This document shows positions 1-7,485 of a stretch of 64,000 nucleotides of DNA, piece by piece. The notes below the pieces were generated by a model, which was not told the origin of the DNA, did no database searches, and was given only the letters and a program-made list of their open reading frames with translations. The position numbers and the translations under genes were made by a program. Position 1 is the stretch's first letter. Every line of letters begins with the position of its first letter. This DNA is from Chitinophaga pinensis (lineage in GTDB: Bacteria; Bacteroidota; Bacteroidia; UKL13-3): contig CAMBSD010000008.1 of NCBI GenBank assembly GCA_945870425.1, positions 1 to 64,000 on the forward strand, in the 5' to 3' direction.

Positions 1-22
1 GTGGCGCGATTAATCGCGCCAC
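1..22. repeat. 22-bp perfect palindrome at the left edge
   Basis: Bases 1-22 equal their own reverse complement, with a GC-rich arm (GTGGCGCG) and an ATTAAT centre. The context to the left is not visible, so it could be the hairpin of a terminator for a gene outside the window or a dispersed palindromic element. No T-run follows on the plus strand within the window. Its design resembles the palindrome just upstream of radA (47535-47562). Confidence 0.6.
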
Positions 23-62
23 TACTCGTATAATTCGAAATGTTAGTTAAACCACCTAAAAC

Positions 63-97
63 AAAAAAGACTTCCAGGAAATCTGAAAGTCTTTTGT
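63..97 (-). terminator. Rho-independent terminator of tRNA-Val
   Basis: On the minus strand a 13-bp stem (83-95 with 65-77, one G-T wobble) closes a five-base loop and is followed by a run of six T (plus-strand A-run 63-68). It lies directly downstream of the tRNA-Val gene and fits its terminator. Confidence 0.8.
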
Positions 98-102
98 CTT
101 TG

Positions 103-177
103 TGGAGGCAACAGGGTTCGAACCTGTGACCCTCTGCTTGTAAGGCAGATGCTCTGAACCAGCTGAGCTATGCCTCC
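103..177 (-). tRNA. tRNA-Val (anticodon TAC)
   Basis: The minus strand folds into a full cloverleaf: acceptor GGAGGCA (171-177) pairs with TGCCTCC (104-110), the discriminator base is A, the anticodon loop reads CTTACAA giving anticodon UAC (Val, codons GUN), and the T-loop is GGTTCGAACC. The 3' CCA is not encoded. It stands alone, with its own Bacteroidota-type promoter at 190-219 and a terminator at 63-97. Confidence 0.95.
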
Positions 178-189
178 GTTTAGGGAGTG

Positions 190-219
190 CAAATATAGAA
201 TTAGCTTTATAATACACAA
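190..219 (-). promoter_or_regulatory. Promoter of tRNA-Val (-33 TTG, -7 TATATTTG)
   Basis: On the minus strand TTG (217-219), a 19-base spacer and TATATTTG (190-197) match the Bacteroidota consensus TTG-N19-TAnnTTTG exactly. The -7 box is followed by CACTCCC, a string also found at the same place in the tRNA-Asn promoter. It sits 12 bases before the mature tRNA 5' end. Confidence 0.75.
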
Positions 220-346
220 TATTTATAACAAAAAAAATCCATATTTCTGTTTAAATATTTAATTATCAAAGACAAACACGAGTAATGTTATACTTCATTC
301 TTCAAAATTTTTAACAACACTTGTATGTTATTAGCTATTCTATGCT

Positions 347-354
347 TACTTTTG
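347..354 (+). promoter_or_regulatory. -7 box upstream of alanine dehydrogenase
   Basis: TACTTTTG matches the Bacteroidota -7 consensus TAnnTTTG and lies 16 bases before the ald start. A TTG lies 23 bases upstream, longer than the usual 19-20 spacing, so the -33 element is uncertain. Confidence 0.5.
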
Positions 355-370
355 GGTTTCATTTCACATT

Positions 371-1597
371 ATGGAGCAACCTACTTTTGGATTTAGTGAA
401 TTGGCCAAACAGGCCAGTCTTCAACCCAAAGAAGCTTTGATTGACGCGGGAAACGGCAATAAAAGTTTGTTTATTGGGATACCCAAAGAAACAACTTTAC
501 AAGAGAAACGTGTACCGCTTACGCCCTCATCCGTTCAACTTTTGGTTAATAATGGTTCTGAAGTATGGGTAGAAACGGGTGCTGGAAAGCAAGCCAAGTT
601 CAGTGATAAAGAATATAGTGAAGCGGGTGCCAAAATAGTTTTTGATAAAAAGGAACTATTCAAAGCCGATATCATAGTGAAAGTAGAACCCCCTACTGAT
701 GAAGAAATAGAATTACTAACTCATAACCAATTGCTCATATCTGCCTTACAACATGGTGCTAAGTCCGAAACCTATGTGAAAAAGTTGATGGGTAAGAAAC
801 TGAATGCAATGGCTTTTGAATACTTAAAGGAAAATGACGGCCTTTATCCATTGGTAAGAAGTATGGGTGAGATTGCAGGATTAGCAGCCATTTCTATTGC
901 CAGCGATTTGTTAAATTCTGATAATGGTGGAAAAGGAGAAATGTTGGGTGGCATAACAGGGATACCTCCCACAGAAGTAGTAATTATTGGTGCTGGTACA
1001 GTGGGTGAATATGCAGCTAAAGCCGCTCTTGGCAAAGGCGCAACCGTAAAAGTATTTGACCAATCTTTATCTAAGTTGAGAAGGCTGCAAAACAATTTAG
1101 GCAATACGCATCTTTATACATCCTTGCTTCACCCTAAAATACTTATGAAGGCACTTCAAACTGCCGATGTAGCCATTGGTTGCCAAAGGAATGAAGAGGG
1201 TAGAAGCCTTGTTTTGGTAACTGAGGAAATGGTAAGCATGATGAAACCTCTGTCTGTTATCATTGATATTAGCATCGACCAAGGGGGAGTTTTTGAAACC
1301 TCCGAGCTTACTAACCATCAGAACCCAACCTTTGTGAAACATGATGTGATACATTATTGCGTGCCCAATATAACATCGCTTGTTTGCCGTACTGCTAGTT
1401 ATGCATTGAGCAATGTATTGGCACCTCTATTACTAAAACTTGCTGATGCAAAAGACTTGGCTGATTTTTTATACTACAATGTGGGTGCTCGAAACGGGAT
1501 GTATATTTATAAAGGTCACTTAACTAACAAATACTTAGGCAAAAGGCTCAATATTTATCACAAAGAGATTGACTTGCTATTAGCAGCACACATGTAA
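371..1597 (+). CDS. ald: Alanine dehydrogenase
   Basis: NAD-dependent alanine dehydrogenase, converting L-alanine to pyruvate and ammonia in the cytoplasm. The N-terminal domain carries GIPKET (about residue 36) and the substrate-site string EKRVPLTP (about 45-52). The C-terminal domain has a Rossmann dinucleotide motif, VVIIGAGTVGEY (about 203-214), and the family tail VPNITSLVCRTASYALSN. At 408 residues it is longer than the classical ~370-residue enzyme because of a 30-residue N-terminal extension, common in Bacteroidota homologues. The family is related to the transhydrogenase alpha subunit PntAA, but the protein is full-length and has no membrane segments, so alanine dehydrogenase is preferred. 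It is a single gene, 224 bases before parA. Confidence 0.88.
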   Translation: MEQPTFGFSELAKQASLQPKEALIDAGNGNKSLFIGIPKETTLQEKRVPLTPSSVQLLVNNGSEVWVETGAGKQAKFSDKEYSEAGAKIVFDKKELFKADIIVKVEPPTDEEIELLTHNQLLISALQHGAKSETYVKKLMGKKLNAMAFEYLKENDGLYPLVRSMGEIAGLAAISIASDLLNSDNGGKGEMLGGITGIPPTEVVIIGAGTVGEYAAKAALGKGATVKVFDQSLSKLRRLQNNLGNTHLYTSLLHPKILMKALQTADVAIGCQRNEEGRSLVLVTEEMVSMMKPLSVIIDISIDQGGVFETSELTNHQNPTFVKHDVIHYCVPNITSLVCRTASYALSNVLAPLLLKLADAKDLADFLYYNVGARNGMYIYKGHLTNKYLGKRLNIYHKEIDLLLAAHM

Positions 1598-1635
1598 ATT
1601 TATTTTCAAATGTTACTGGTTAACAGCACAAAAAA

Positions 1636-1657
1636 CTATCAACATACATGTTGATAG
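1636..1657. repeat. Hairpin-forming inverted repeat between ald and parA
   Basis: Nine-base arms (CTATCAACA / TGTTGATAG) flank a four-base loop, and an A-run precedes them. No T-run follows directly, so it is a weak terminator on the plus strand. On the minus strand the A-run becomes a T-tract after the stem. It does not resemble the canonical parS sequence (TGTTNCACGTGNAACA) although it is close to parAB. Confidence 0.5.
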
Positions 1658-1821
1658 AATGTATATTAGTTGCCTTTTTCATTCCATTAATTTGAAGAAA
1701 ATACATTTACTTTAAACTATCAGAATGCAAACCAGCTTTGGGTTTCGCTTTGTTCGGTTTTTGTGAAACATTTGCCAAAAAATAACACATTTTTATAGAT
1801 CAGTTTGAACCAAATAACAAT

Positions 1822-2628
1822 ATGACTAAAGTAATTTCGATAGTAAATCAAAAAGGAGGCGTAGGTAAAACAACAACAGCCATAAATTTAGCCGCAAGTC
1901 TCGCTGTGCTTGAGTTTAGAACCCTTTTGGTAGATGGTGATCCTCAAGCAAATTCTACTTCGGGAATTGGTCTTGACCCAAAAGATATACAAATTGGTCT
2001 TTATGAAGTGATGATTAATGAGATTCCTGCTAAGGATGCCATCATGAAAACGGATTTTAAATTCATGGACATTTTACCTTCAAGCATTGATTTGGTAGGA
2101 GCTGAAATTGAATTAATAAACCTCCCAAATCGTGAAAGTGTGATGAAGCATGCACTAAACAAAGTGAAAAGTGATTATGATTTTGTGATTATTGATTGTT
2201 CGCCTTCTTTAGGTTTAATCACCACAAATGCCTTGACGGCCAGTGATTCTGTTATTATTCCAGTTCAGTGTGAGTATTTTGCTTTAGAGGGCTTAGGTAA
2301 ATTATTGAATACTGTAAAAATTGTTCAACAAGGTTTAAACAAAGAATTGCAAATTGAAGGGCTTTTACTAACTATGTACGACATGCGTTTGAGACTGAGC
2401 AACCAAGTGGTGGAAGAGGTGAAAATGCACTTCCAACAATTGGTATTTGATACCATCATCCAAAGAAACACCAAATTGAGTGAAGCTCCTAGTTTTGGTA
2501 AACCGGTAATTACGCACGATGCTGAAAGCAGAGGGGCTATTAATTACTTGAACTTAGCCAAGGAATTATTGGCCAAAAACGGTTTAATCAAATTAAATCC
2601 ATTGCAAGAAGAATCTGCGATGAACTAA
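1822..2628 (+). CDS. parA: Chromosome partitioning ATPase ParA/Soj
   Basis: P-loop ATPase of the ParA/Soj family. With ParB bound at parS it drives origin segregation on the nucleoid. The deviant Walker A, KGGVGKTTTAINLA, is at residues 10-23 and carries the signature second lysine. Walker A' (VDGDPQANST) and Walker B (FVIIDCSPSLGLITTNAL) follow. The length (268 residues) is that of chromosomal Soj proteins, without the N-terminal HTH of plasmid ParA types. It is followed 53 bases later by parB, then DUF5683, dapB and lepB, a gene order commonly seen in Bacteroidota chromosomes. This supports a chromosomal rather than plasmid origin. Confidence 0.95.
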   Translation: MTKVISIVNQKGGVGKTTTAINLAASLAVLEFRTLLVDGDPQANSTSGIGLDPKDIQIGLYEVMINEIPAKDAIMKTDFKFMDILPSSIDLVGAEIELINLPNRESVMKHALNKVKSDYDFVIIDCSPSLGLITTNALTASDSVIIPVQCEYFALEGLGKLLNTVKIVQQGLNKELQIEGLLLTMYDMRLRLSNQVVEEVKMHFQQLVFDTIIQRNTKLSEAPSFGKPVITHDAESRGAINYLNLAKELLAKNGLIKLNPLQEESAMN

Positions 2629-2681
2629 TATACAAACAATTTAATTGTCAACTTTAGCGTTGACCTATACACAAACACAAA

Positions 2682-3566
2682 ATGAGCAACCCACGAAGAA
2701 ACGCATTAGGAAGAGGATTGAGTGCATTGTTAGAAAATGCCACTACAGATATTACAACAAGCGAGGCAAAGCCTTTAAATTCGATTAGTGAAATTCCAAT
2801 TTCGCAAGTTGAGGCCAACCCATTTCAGCCTCGTACAGAGTTTAAAGAAGAAGAACTAAGAGAACTTTCGGAATCTATAAAAGTACACGGAGTTATTCAA
2901 CCCATTACAGTTCGTAAAATGGGATTTGATAGCTATCAATTGATTTCTGGTGAGCGAAGAACTAGGGCTTCACGCCTTGCGGGTTTAACACATATTCCAG
3001 CATACATAAGACTTGCCAATGACCAAGAAATGCTTGAAATGGCATTGATTGAGAACATTCAACGTGAAGATTTAAACGCTATCGAGGTTGCTATTAGTTA
3101 CAAAAGATTGATGGACGAGTGCAGTTTAAACCAAGAGCAATTGGGCGATAGAGTTGGCAAAAACAGAAGCACAGTAAGTAATTATTTGAGATTGCTTAAC
3201 CTTCCAGATAATATTCAAGCAGCATTAAGAGATGATAAGATATCTATGGGTCACGCCCGTGCCATAATTGGAATAGATGATGCAGACGAACAACAATACC
3301 TTTTCGACCAAATGATTGAAAACAATCTTTCGGTAAGAGCGGTTGAAAGTCTTGTTAGAAAAGCATCTGAAGAGTCGTCACAAAAAGCGAAAGAAGGCAC
3401 ACGTAAGGAAAGCGAACCAAGCGAAACGTATGTTGATTTTCAAACCCAATTAAGTAGCAAGTTTGATGCAAAAATAAAAATCAAAGCAGATGATAGAGGG
3501 AGAGGTTCGATTACCATTCCATTTAAATCGCAACAAGACCTTCAACGTATATTAGATTTAATATAG
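2682..3566 (+). CDS. parB: Chromosome partitioning protein ParB
   Basis: DNA-binding CTP-dependent clamp that loads at parS and stimulates ParA. The N-terminus has the basic segment RRNALGRGLSALL that contacts ParA. The ParB/Srx CTP-binding domain contains NPFQPRTEF and the GERRTRASR box (about 86-94). A helix-turn-helix follows (LGDRVGKNRSTVSNYLRLL, about 151-169). The C-terminal dimerisation segment ends at residue 294. The length is normal for chromosomal ParB. I looked for a parS-like palindrome (TGTTNCACGTGNAACA) across the window and saw no good match, so the binding sites probably lie elsewhere. Confidence 0.95.
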   Translation: MSNPRRNALGRGLSALLENATTDITTSEAKPLNSISEIPISQVEANPFQPRTEFKEEELRELSESIKVHGVIQPITVRKMGFDSYQLISGERRTRASRLAGLTHIPAYIRLANDQEMLEMALIENIQREDLNAIEVAISYKRLMDECSLNQEQLGDRVGKNRSTVSNYLRLLNLPDNIQAALRDDKISMGHARAIIGIDDADEQQYLFDQMIENNLSVRAVESLVRKASEESSQKAKEGTRKESEPSETYVDFQTQLSSKFDAKIKIKADDRGRGSITIPFKSQQDLQRILDLI

Positions 3567-3568
3567 TT

Positions 3569-4165
3569 TTGTTAAAACCATTCTGTATCATAATCGCAAT
3601 CCTGTTTTTGTTGCATTCGCCCGCATATAGTCAGTTACAATCGGGTGATAGTAGCACAAATGTAAAGAGTAGTAAACCAGATACGGTTAGTATCATGCGT
3701 AAGCCAATGACTCCCGCAAAAAAGGCGAGCATCTTATCTGCGGTTTGCCCTGGTGCAGGACAAATTTATAACAAAAAATATTGGAAGTTACCTATTTTAT
3801 ATGGTGGAATTGCGGCATTGGTTTATTCAGTTTATTTCTATCAAAATGAGTACGACCGATTTAGACAAGCATTAATTGACACAAGAGATTCGTCTGCAGG
3901 CTTTAAGCCCAAAGACCCAGAATTGCGAAATGTGCCTGCTCAATATTTATTAAATATTAGAGAAAGTTATAGAGAAAGCAGAGACCTTTCAGCCATCAGT
4001 ATTGTAGGTCTATATGCCATAAACATTATTGACGCGGCTGTAGATGCTCACTTAAAAGGGTTTGATGTAAATGAAAACCTAAGTATGCGAATTGCACCCG
4101 ATGTGCGAATGACATCTTTTAATACCGCTTATACGGGAATAAGTATTAGTTTACACTTTAAATAA
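3569..4165 (+). CDS. DUF5683 envelope protein
   Basis: Protein of 198 residues with an N-terminal signal peptide (hydrophobic IIIAILFLLHS, cleavage near AYS-Q). It has the DUF5683 core SAVCPGAGQIYNKKYWKLPI followed by a hydrophobic segment and an NEYDRFRQA motif. DUF5683 is found almost only in Bacteroidota, commonly between parB and dapB as here; its function is unknown. The start is TTG three bases after the parB stop, because no ATG in frame precedes the signal peptide. This tight spacing implies translational coupling with parB. A role linking cell-cycle genes to the envelope is only a guess from position. Confidence 0.8.
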   Translation: MLKPFCIIIAILFLLHSPAYSQLQSGDSSTNVKSSKPDTVSIMRKPMTPAKKASILSAVCPGAGQIYNKKYWKLPILYGGIAALVYSVYFYQNEYDRFRQALIDTRDSSAGFKPKDPELRNVPAQYLLNIRESYRESRDLSAISIVGLYAINIIDAAVDAHLKGFDVNENLSMRIAPDVRMTSFNTAYTGISISLHFK

Positions 4166-4229
4166 ATTTTCATAAATTGTACCCTCATTAGATTGTTGTT
4201 TTATTAATTTTTTTTAAACTCAAACCATT

Positions 4230-4973
4230 ATGAAAATTGCATTACTAGGATATGGAAAAATGGGTAAGGCTATTGAGAAAATAGCTGAAGCCAAAGGCCA
4301 TGAAATTGTGTATCGCGTGGACATGGATAATTCTTTTGATTTTATGCCTGTGAGCCTGCAAAATGTAGATGTGGCAATAGATTTCAGCATGCCCACTTCA
4401 GCAGTAGATAATATAAATAAATGCTTTGATGCGGGTGTACCCATTGTAGTAGGAACTACGGGTTGGTATGAGCATTTTGATGGTATTAAACAAAGATGCA
4501 TTGACGAAAAACAGTCGATGGTATATTCAACCAATTTTAGTATTGGCGTTAATATTTTTTATAAAATCAATAAAATTTTGGCTGAAATAATGGCCAAAAC
4601 GGATGATTATGATGTAATGATTGAGGAAATTCATCATACCCAAAAGAAAGACCACCCAAGCGGAACGGCCTTGTCGTTGGCCAAACAAATTATGTCTGAG
4701 ATAAGCTCAAAAGAGAAAATTAAAGACCGCTTATTATTTGACAGAAACCAACCTGCGCAGAGCACCAAGCCCAATGAACTGTTAATTGAAAGCATCAGAG
4801 AAGGAGATGTGACAGGGGTTCATACAGTGAGGTACGAAAACGTGATTGATACCATTGAAATTACCCATGCTGCCAAAAGCAGGTATGGCTTTGCCCGCGG
4901 AGCTTTGCTCGCTGCTGAGTGGATTGTCGGTAAAGAGGGTATATACACCATGGAAGATATTTTAGAAATTTAA
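4230..4973 (+). CDS. dapB: 4-hydroxy-tetrahydrodipicolinate reductase DapB
   Basis: Reduces 4-hydroxy-tetrahydrodipicolinate with NAD(P)H in the diaminopimelate/lysine pathway, feeding peptidoglycan and lysine synthesis. The N-terminal Rossmann motif is LGYGKMGKAIEKIA (from residue 6). VGTTGW marks the hinge, and the catalytic and substrate segment is EEIHHTQKKDHPSGTALSLA (about 132-151). The length of 247 residues is slightly short compared with the 270-residue E. coli enzyme but typical for Bacteroidota. It lies between DUF5683 and lepB in the conserved block. Confidence 0.95.
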   Translation: MKIALLGYGKMGKAIEKIAEAKGHEIVYRVDMDNSFDFMPVSLQNVDVAIDFSMPTSAVDNINKCFDAGVPIVVGTTGWYEHFDGIKQRCIDEKQSMVYSTNFSIGVNIFYKINKILAEIMAKTDDYDVMIEEIHHTQKKDHPSGTALSLAKQIMSEISSKEKIKDRLLFDRNQPAQSTKPNELLIESIREGDVTGVHTVRYENVIDTIEITHAAKSRYGFARGALLAAEWIVGKEGIYTMEDILEI

Positions 4974-5051
4974 TCATCTTTGTTTTAACCCATTTATCAT
5001 AATCTATTTATAATACCAATAAAGCAACGTTATCAACGCAAAATCAATCCA

Positions 5052-6500
5052 ATGAATTTTTCTGAAACATTTAAATATTTCTACCGCAGCCCAAAAACAT
5101 TTAGCACCAAACAATGGACAGTCATAGCCATTTGGAGCTTATTGAACATTGTTTTAATGTTTTTATATGTAAGCGCTGGTGCAGGTGTTTTTACAGCACT
5201 TATCAATAGCCTTTATGGCATAGCTTTGATATTTTTATATTTCACACGTTTGCTTGCATTGGCTGTGTCACCTATTATTTGGACCGTTCTTCAGGTGCTT
5301 TCAATCATTCGTTTTGTGCGCAAGCCAGATGTAGCATTGGTATACGAATGGAGTGATGCATTGTGGTTTGCTACCCTTGCAGCTACTGTAATCCGTTCAT
5401 ACTTTATTGAGGCATATACCATTCCAACTTCTTCCATGGAAAAGAGCCTATTGGTTGGTGATTTCCTTTTTGTTAGTAAGGTTAACTACGGTTCAAGGTT
5501 GCCAATGACTCCTTTGGCATTTCCATTTACGCACAACAAAATGCCATTTAGCGATAATGCCGATTCATATTTAGAATGGTTGAAAATGCCTTATTGCAGA
5601 ATGTTTTCTTTCCAAACCATTAAAAACAATGATGTAGTGGTGTTTAATTACCCAGCCCGACCAGGTGAGCCTGACGACAAAAGACCCGTTGACAAGAAGG
5701 AGAATTATATCAAACGTTGTGTGGGTATTGCAGGTGATAGTTTGAAAATAGTGAGAGGCCAACTATTTGTGAATGGCAAACAAATACCATTGGCTGAAAC
5801 AGGTATGTTTAGTTATTCAGTTAAAACAAATGAAACGCCAATACATCAACAAAAGAAATTGAAGAATGGTGGCATTTTTATTTCTATGGAAAAGTTCAGA
5901 GAAATCGGCTTGTCGGCACTTGATATTACAAGCGAAGAAGGTAATATGCAAAACATCCAAAATGGAGATGTTGCCCTCAATGGATCGGATAGTTATATCA
6001 TGCGATTAAACAGCGAAACCTTGTCTAAAATCAAGGCACTACCCAATGTGGTGGAAGTAGATACGTTATTATCTCAGGAAAATGAAGTAGACCATATGGG
6101 TGACAGGTGCTACCCTGATAACCCAACGCTTACATGGAACAAAGAATATTACGGAACCATTTATATTCCAAGAAAAGGTGATGTGATTAAGTTAGATTCA
6201 TTCAATTACTACATGTACAAACGTGTTATTACGGCTTATGAAGGTAGCAGCAGTTTCGAAATGCGTGATGGAAAATTCTATAGCGAAGGTAAAGAAATTA
6301 CTAGCTACCAATTTAAAGATAACTATTACTTTATGATGGGTGATAACCGCCACAATTCATTGGATAGCCGCTTTTGGGGTTTTGTACCTGAGACTCATAT
6401 TGTGGGAAAAGCCTTGTTTATTTGGATGAGTTTAGATGCCTATGAAAGCAATCCTTTAAAAAAGATTCGTTGGAGTAGAATATTTAATGGTATTCATTAA
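5052..6500 (+). CDS. lepB: Signal peptidase I LepB (long form)
   Basis: Membrane serine protease that removes signal peptides from Sec substrates in the periplasm. Several hydrophobic segments (residues about 22-42, 50-85 and 103-118) precede the S26 catalytic domain. The nucleophile is Ser128 in PTSSMEKSL and the general base is Lys221 in NYIKRCVGIAGD. The closing box MGDNRHNSLDSRFWGFVPE is at about 427-445. At 482 residues it is much longer than E. coli LepB, with an insertion of roughly 200 residues between the lysine box and the final box, as in other Bacteroidota. It serves the same export pathway as SecDF at 51-54 kb. Confidence 0.95.
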   Translation: MNFSETFKYFYRSPKTFSTKQWTVIAIWSLLNIVLMFLYVSAGAGVFTALINSLYGIALIFLYFTRLLALAVSPIIWTVLQVLSIIRFVRKPDVALVYEWSDALWFATLAATVIRSYFIEAYTIPTSSMEKSLLVGDFLFVSKVNYGSRLPMTPLAFPFTHNKMPFSDNADSYLEWLKMPYCRMFSFQTIKNNDVVVFNYPARPGEPDDKRPVDKKENYIKRCVGIAGDSLKIVRGQLFVNGKQIPLAETGMFSYSVKTNETPIHQQKKLKNGGIFISMEKFREIGLSALDITSEEGNMQNIQNGDVALNGSDSYIMRLNSETLSKIKALPNVVEVDTLLSQENEVDHMGDRCYPDNPTLTWNKEYYGTIYIPRKGDVIKLDSFNYYMYKRVITAYEGSSSFEMRDGKFYSEGKEITSYQFKDNYYFMMGDNRHNSLDSRFWGFVPETHIVGKALFIWMSLDAYESNPLKKIRWSRIFNGIH

Positions 6501-6542
6501 CCACAGATTTCACGGATAATACATATTATACAGAAACACTTT

Positions 6543-6920
6543 ATGAAAAACACCCTACTTCTTTTGGTATTGGCAAGCACGCTTTTTGCTTGCTCTAAGT
6601 CTGATTCATCCAATCCTTCTCAAACCATTATTACCAGCGATAGCTCACAGTATTCGGGACGATTAAAAGTAATTGTATTGGATGGAACAAATGGAAATAG
6701 TAACATCAATGGGGCACAAGTATTTTTGTACCCAAGCTATGAAGACCTGAAAAGAAATTACTATTTGAATATAGTAAACACAGCGAGTGGTGCAGCGGAC
6801 TTTGGCTTTATCTTACAAGGTAACTATTACCTAAGGGCACAAAGCGGTAACAAAGGAGATACCAATGTGGTGCAGGTAATGGGTCAAAAAACCATTACAC
6901 GTACTATGATTGTTAGATAA
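6543..6920 (+). CDS. Small lipoprotein with transthyretin-like domain
   Basis: Protein of 125 residues. It starts with a lipoprotein signal peptide (LLLLVLASTLFAC, lipid-modified Cys17) followed by a serine-rich linker. The rest resembles the small carboxypeptidase-regulatory/transthyretin-like beta sandwich (LKVIVLDGTNGNSNINGAQV, then GNYYLRAQSG). Such domains are common in Bacteroidota surface lipoproteins. It begins 42 bases after lepB and may be co-transcribed. The specific function is unknown. Confidence 0.7.
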   Translation: MKNTLLLLVLASTLFACSKSDSSNPSQTIITSDSSQYSGRLKVIVLDGTNGNSNINGAQVFLYPSYEDLKRNYYLNIVNTASGAADFGFILQGNYYLRAQSGNKGDTNVVQVMGQKTITRTMIVR

Positions 6921-6922
6921 TA

Positions 6923-7186
6923 TTAAGCACTAACTACATTGCTTTTATAGTCTTTCCAAAAGCCACCGTTCATACACTCTATTCCTAACTTTTTAGAAAA
7001 TTGCCAGCACGGTTGCTTTTTGCACCATTTGACGAGCAAATAACAATAGGCTTTAGCAATTGCATCATATCCTCTAATGTTCAGTATGGGAATATTTATA
7101 CTACCTAGTTTTTTCCCTTCTAAAAATTCAGTAGAACTTCTTTCATCTATAATGTTAGGATGTAGGTCGCTTGATATGATCTTGCC
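6923..7186 (-). pseudogene. Decayed single-domain rhodanese
   Basis: Directly after the stop of the heavy-metal-binding gene the minus strand encodes clear rhodanese pieces in shifting frames: PNIIDERSSTEFLEG, GSINIPI, then (other frame) PIVICSSNGAKSNRAGNFLK, then (first frame again) KLGIECMNGGFW. A +1 shift lies near 7074-7076 and a -1 shift in the run at 6990-6994. The usual DVR is DER, and no start codon is visible upstream; the reading frame is closed by the neighbour's stop. Restoring the frame gives a protein like the rhodanese at 26794-27049, including the closing GIEC(L/M)NGG motif. It is probably a dead paralogue; two sequencing errors are the alternative but would not explain the missing start. 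Confidence 0.75.
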
Positions 7187-7471
7187 TTAGTTGTGGTTCA
7201 GGTTGTGAATCCTACCTATCATACAACTCGCATAGCTTTTCACTTGAAGCAACAAGCCATTTTCTTCGGTTGCCTCTGGATAGCCTAAAGAAAGTAGTTT
7301 ATTGATGATAACGGCTCTGTCCAAATGCTCATCGTATGAGATTTTTACCAAATCTTCTTCATTTCGGACTTCTGCATTTTCAACTCCCGTAATCTTTAAC
7401 AATTCGTTTTTGATAGTGGTGGCGCAACCTTCACATTTGATGTTGGCTAAAATAATCTCTTCTGTTTTCAT
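7187..7471 (-). CDS. Heavy-metal-associated (HMA) domain protein
   Basis: Protein of 94 residues with one HMA/copper-chaperone fold. The metal-binding motif is KCEGCATTI (Cys14, Cys17), followed by the typical ITGVENAEV and VKISYDE strands and a LGYPEATE turn. Residues 72-94 form a tail with a third cysteine (ASCMIG). It lies 14 bases downstream of the persulfide dioxygenase gene on the same strand and is probably translated from the same mRNA. HMA proteins usually deliver Cu(I); next to a persulfide enzyme, handling metal or thiol under sulfide stress is a reasonable inference. The partner is unknown. Confidence 0.8.
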   Translation of the reverse strand: MKTEEIILANIKCEGCATTIKNELLKITGVENAEVRNEEDLVKISYDEHLDRAVIINKLLSLGYPEATEENGLLLQVKSYASCMIGRIHNLNHN

Positions 7472-7485
7472 GGCGATATTGGTTT

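Noticed and set aside
1636-1657. Inverted repeat near parAB as a possible parS site
   Set aside because: It shares no sequence with the parS consensus TGTTNCACGTGNAACA and forms a stem with a four-base loop, more like a hairpin.
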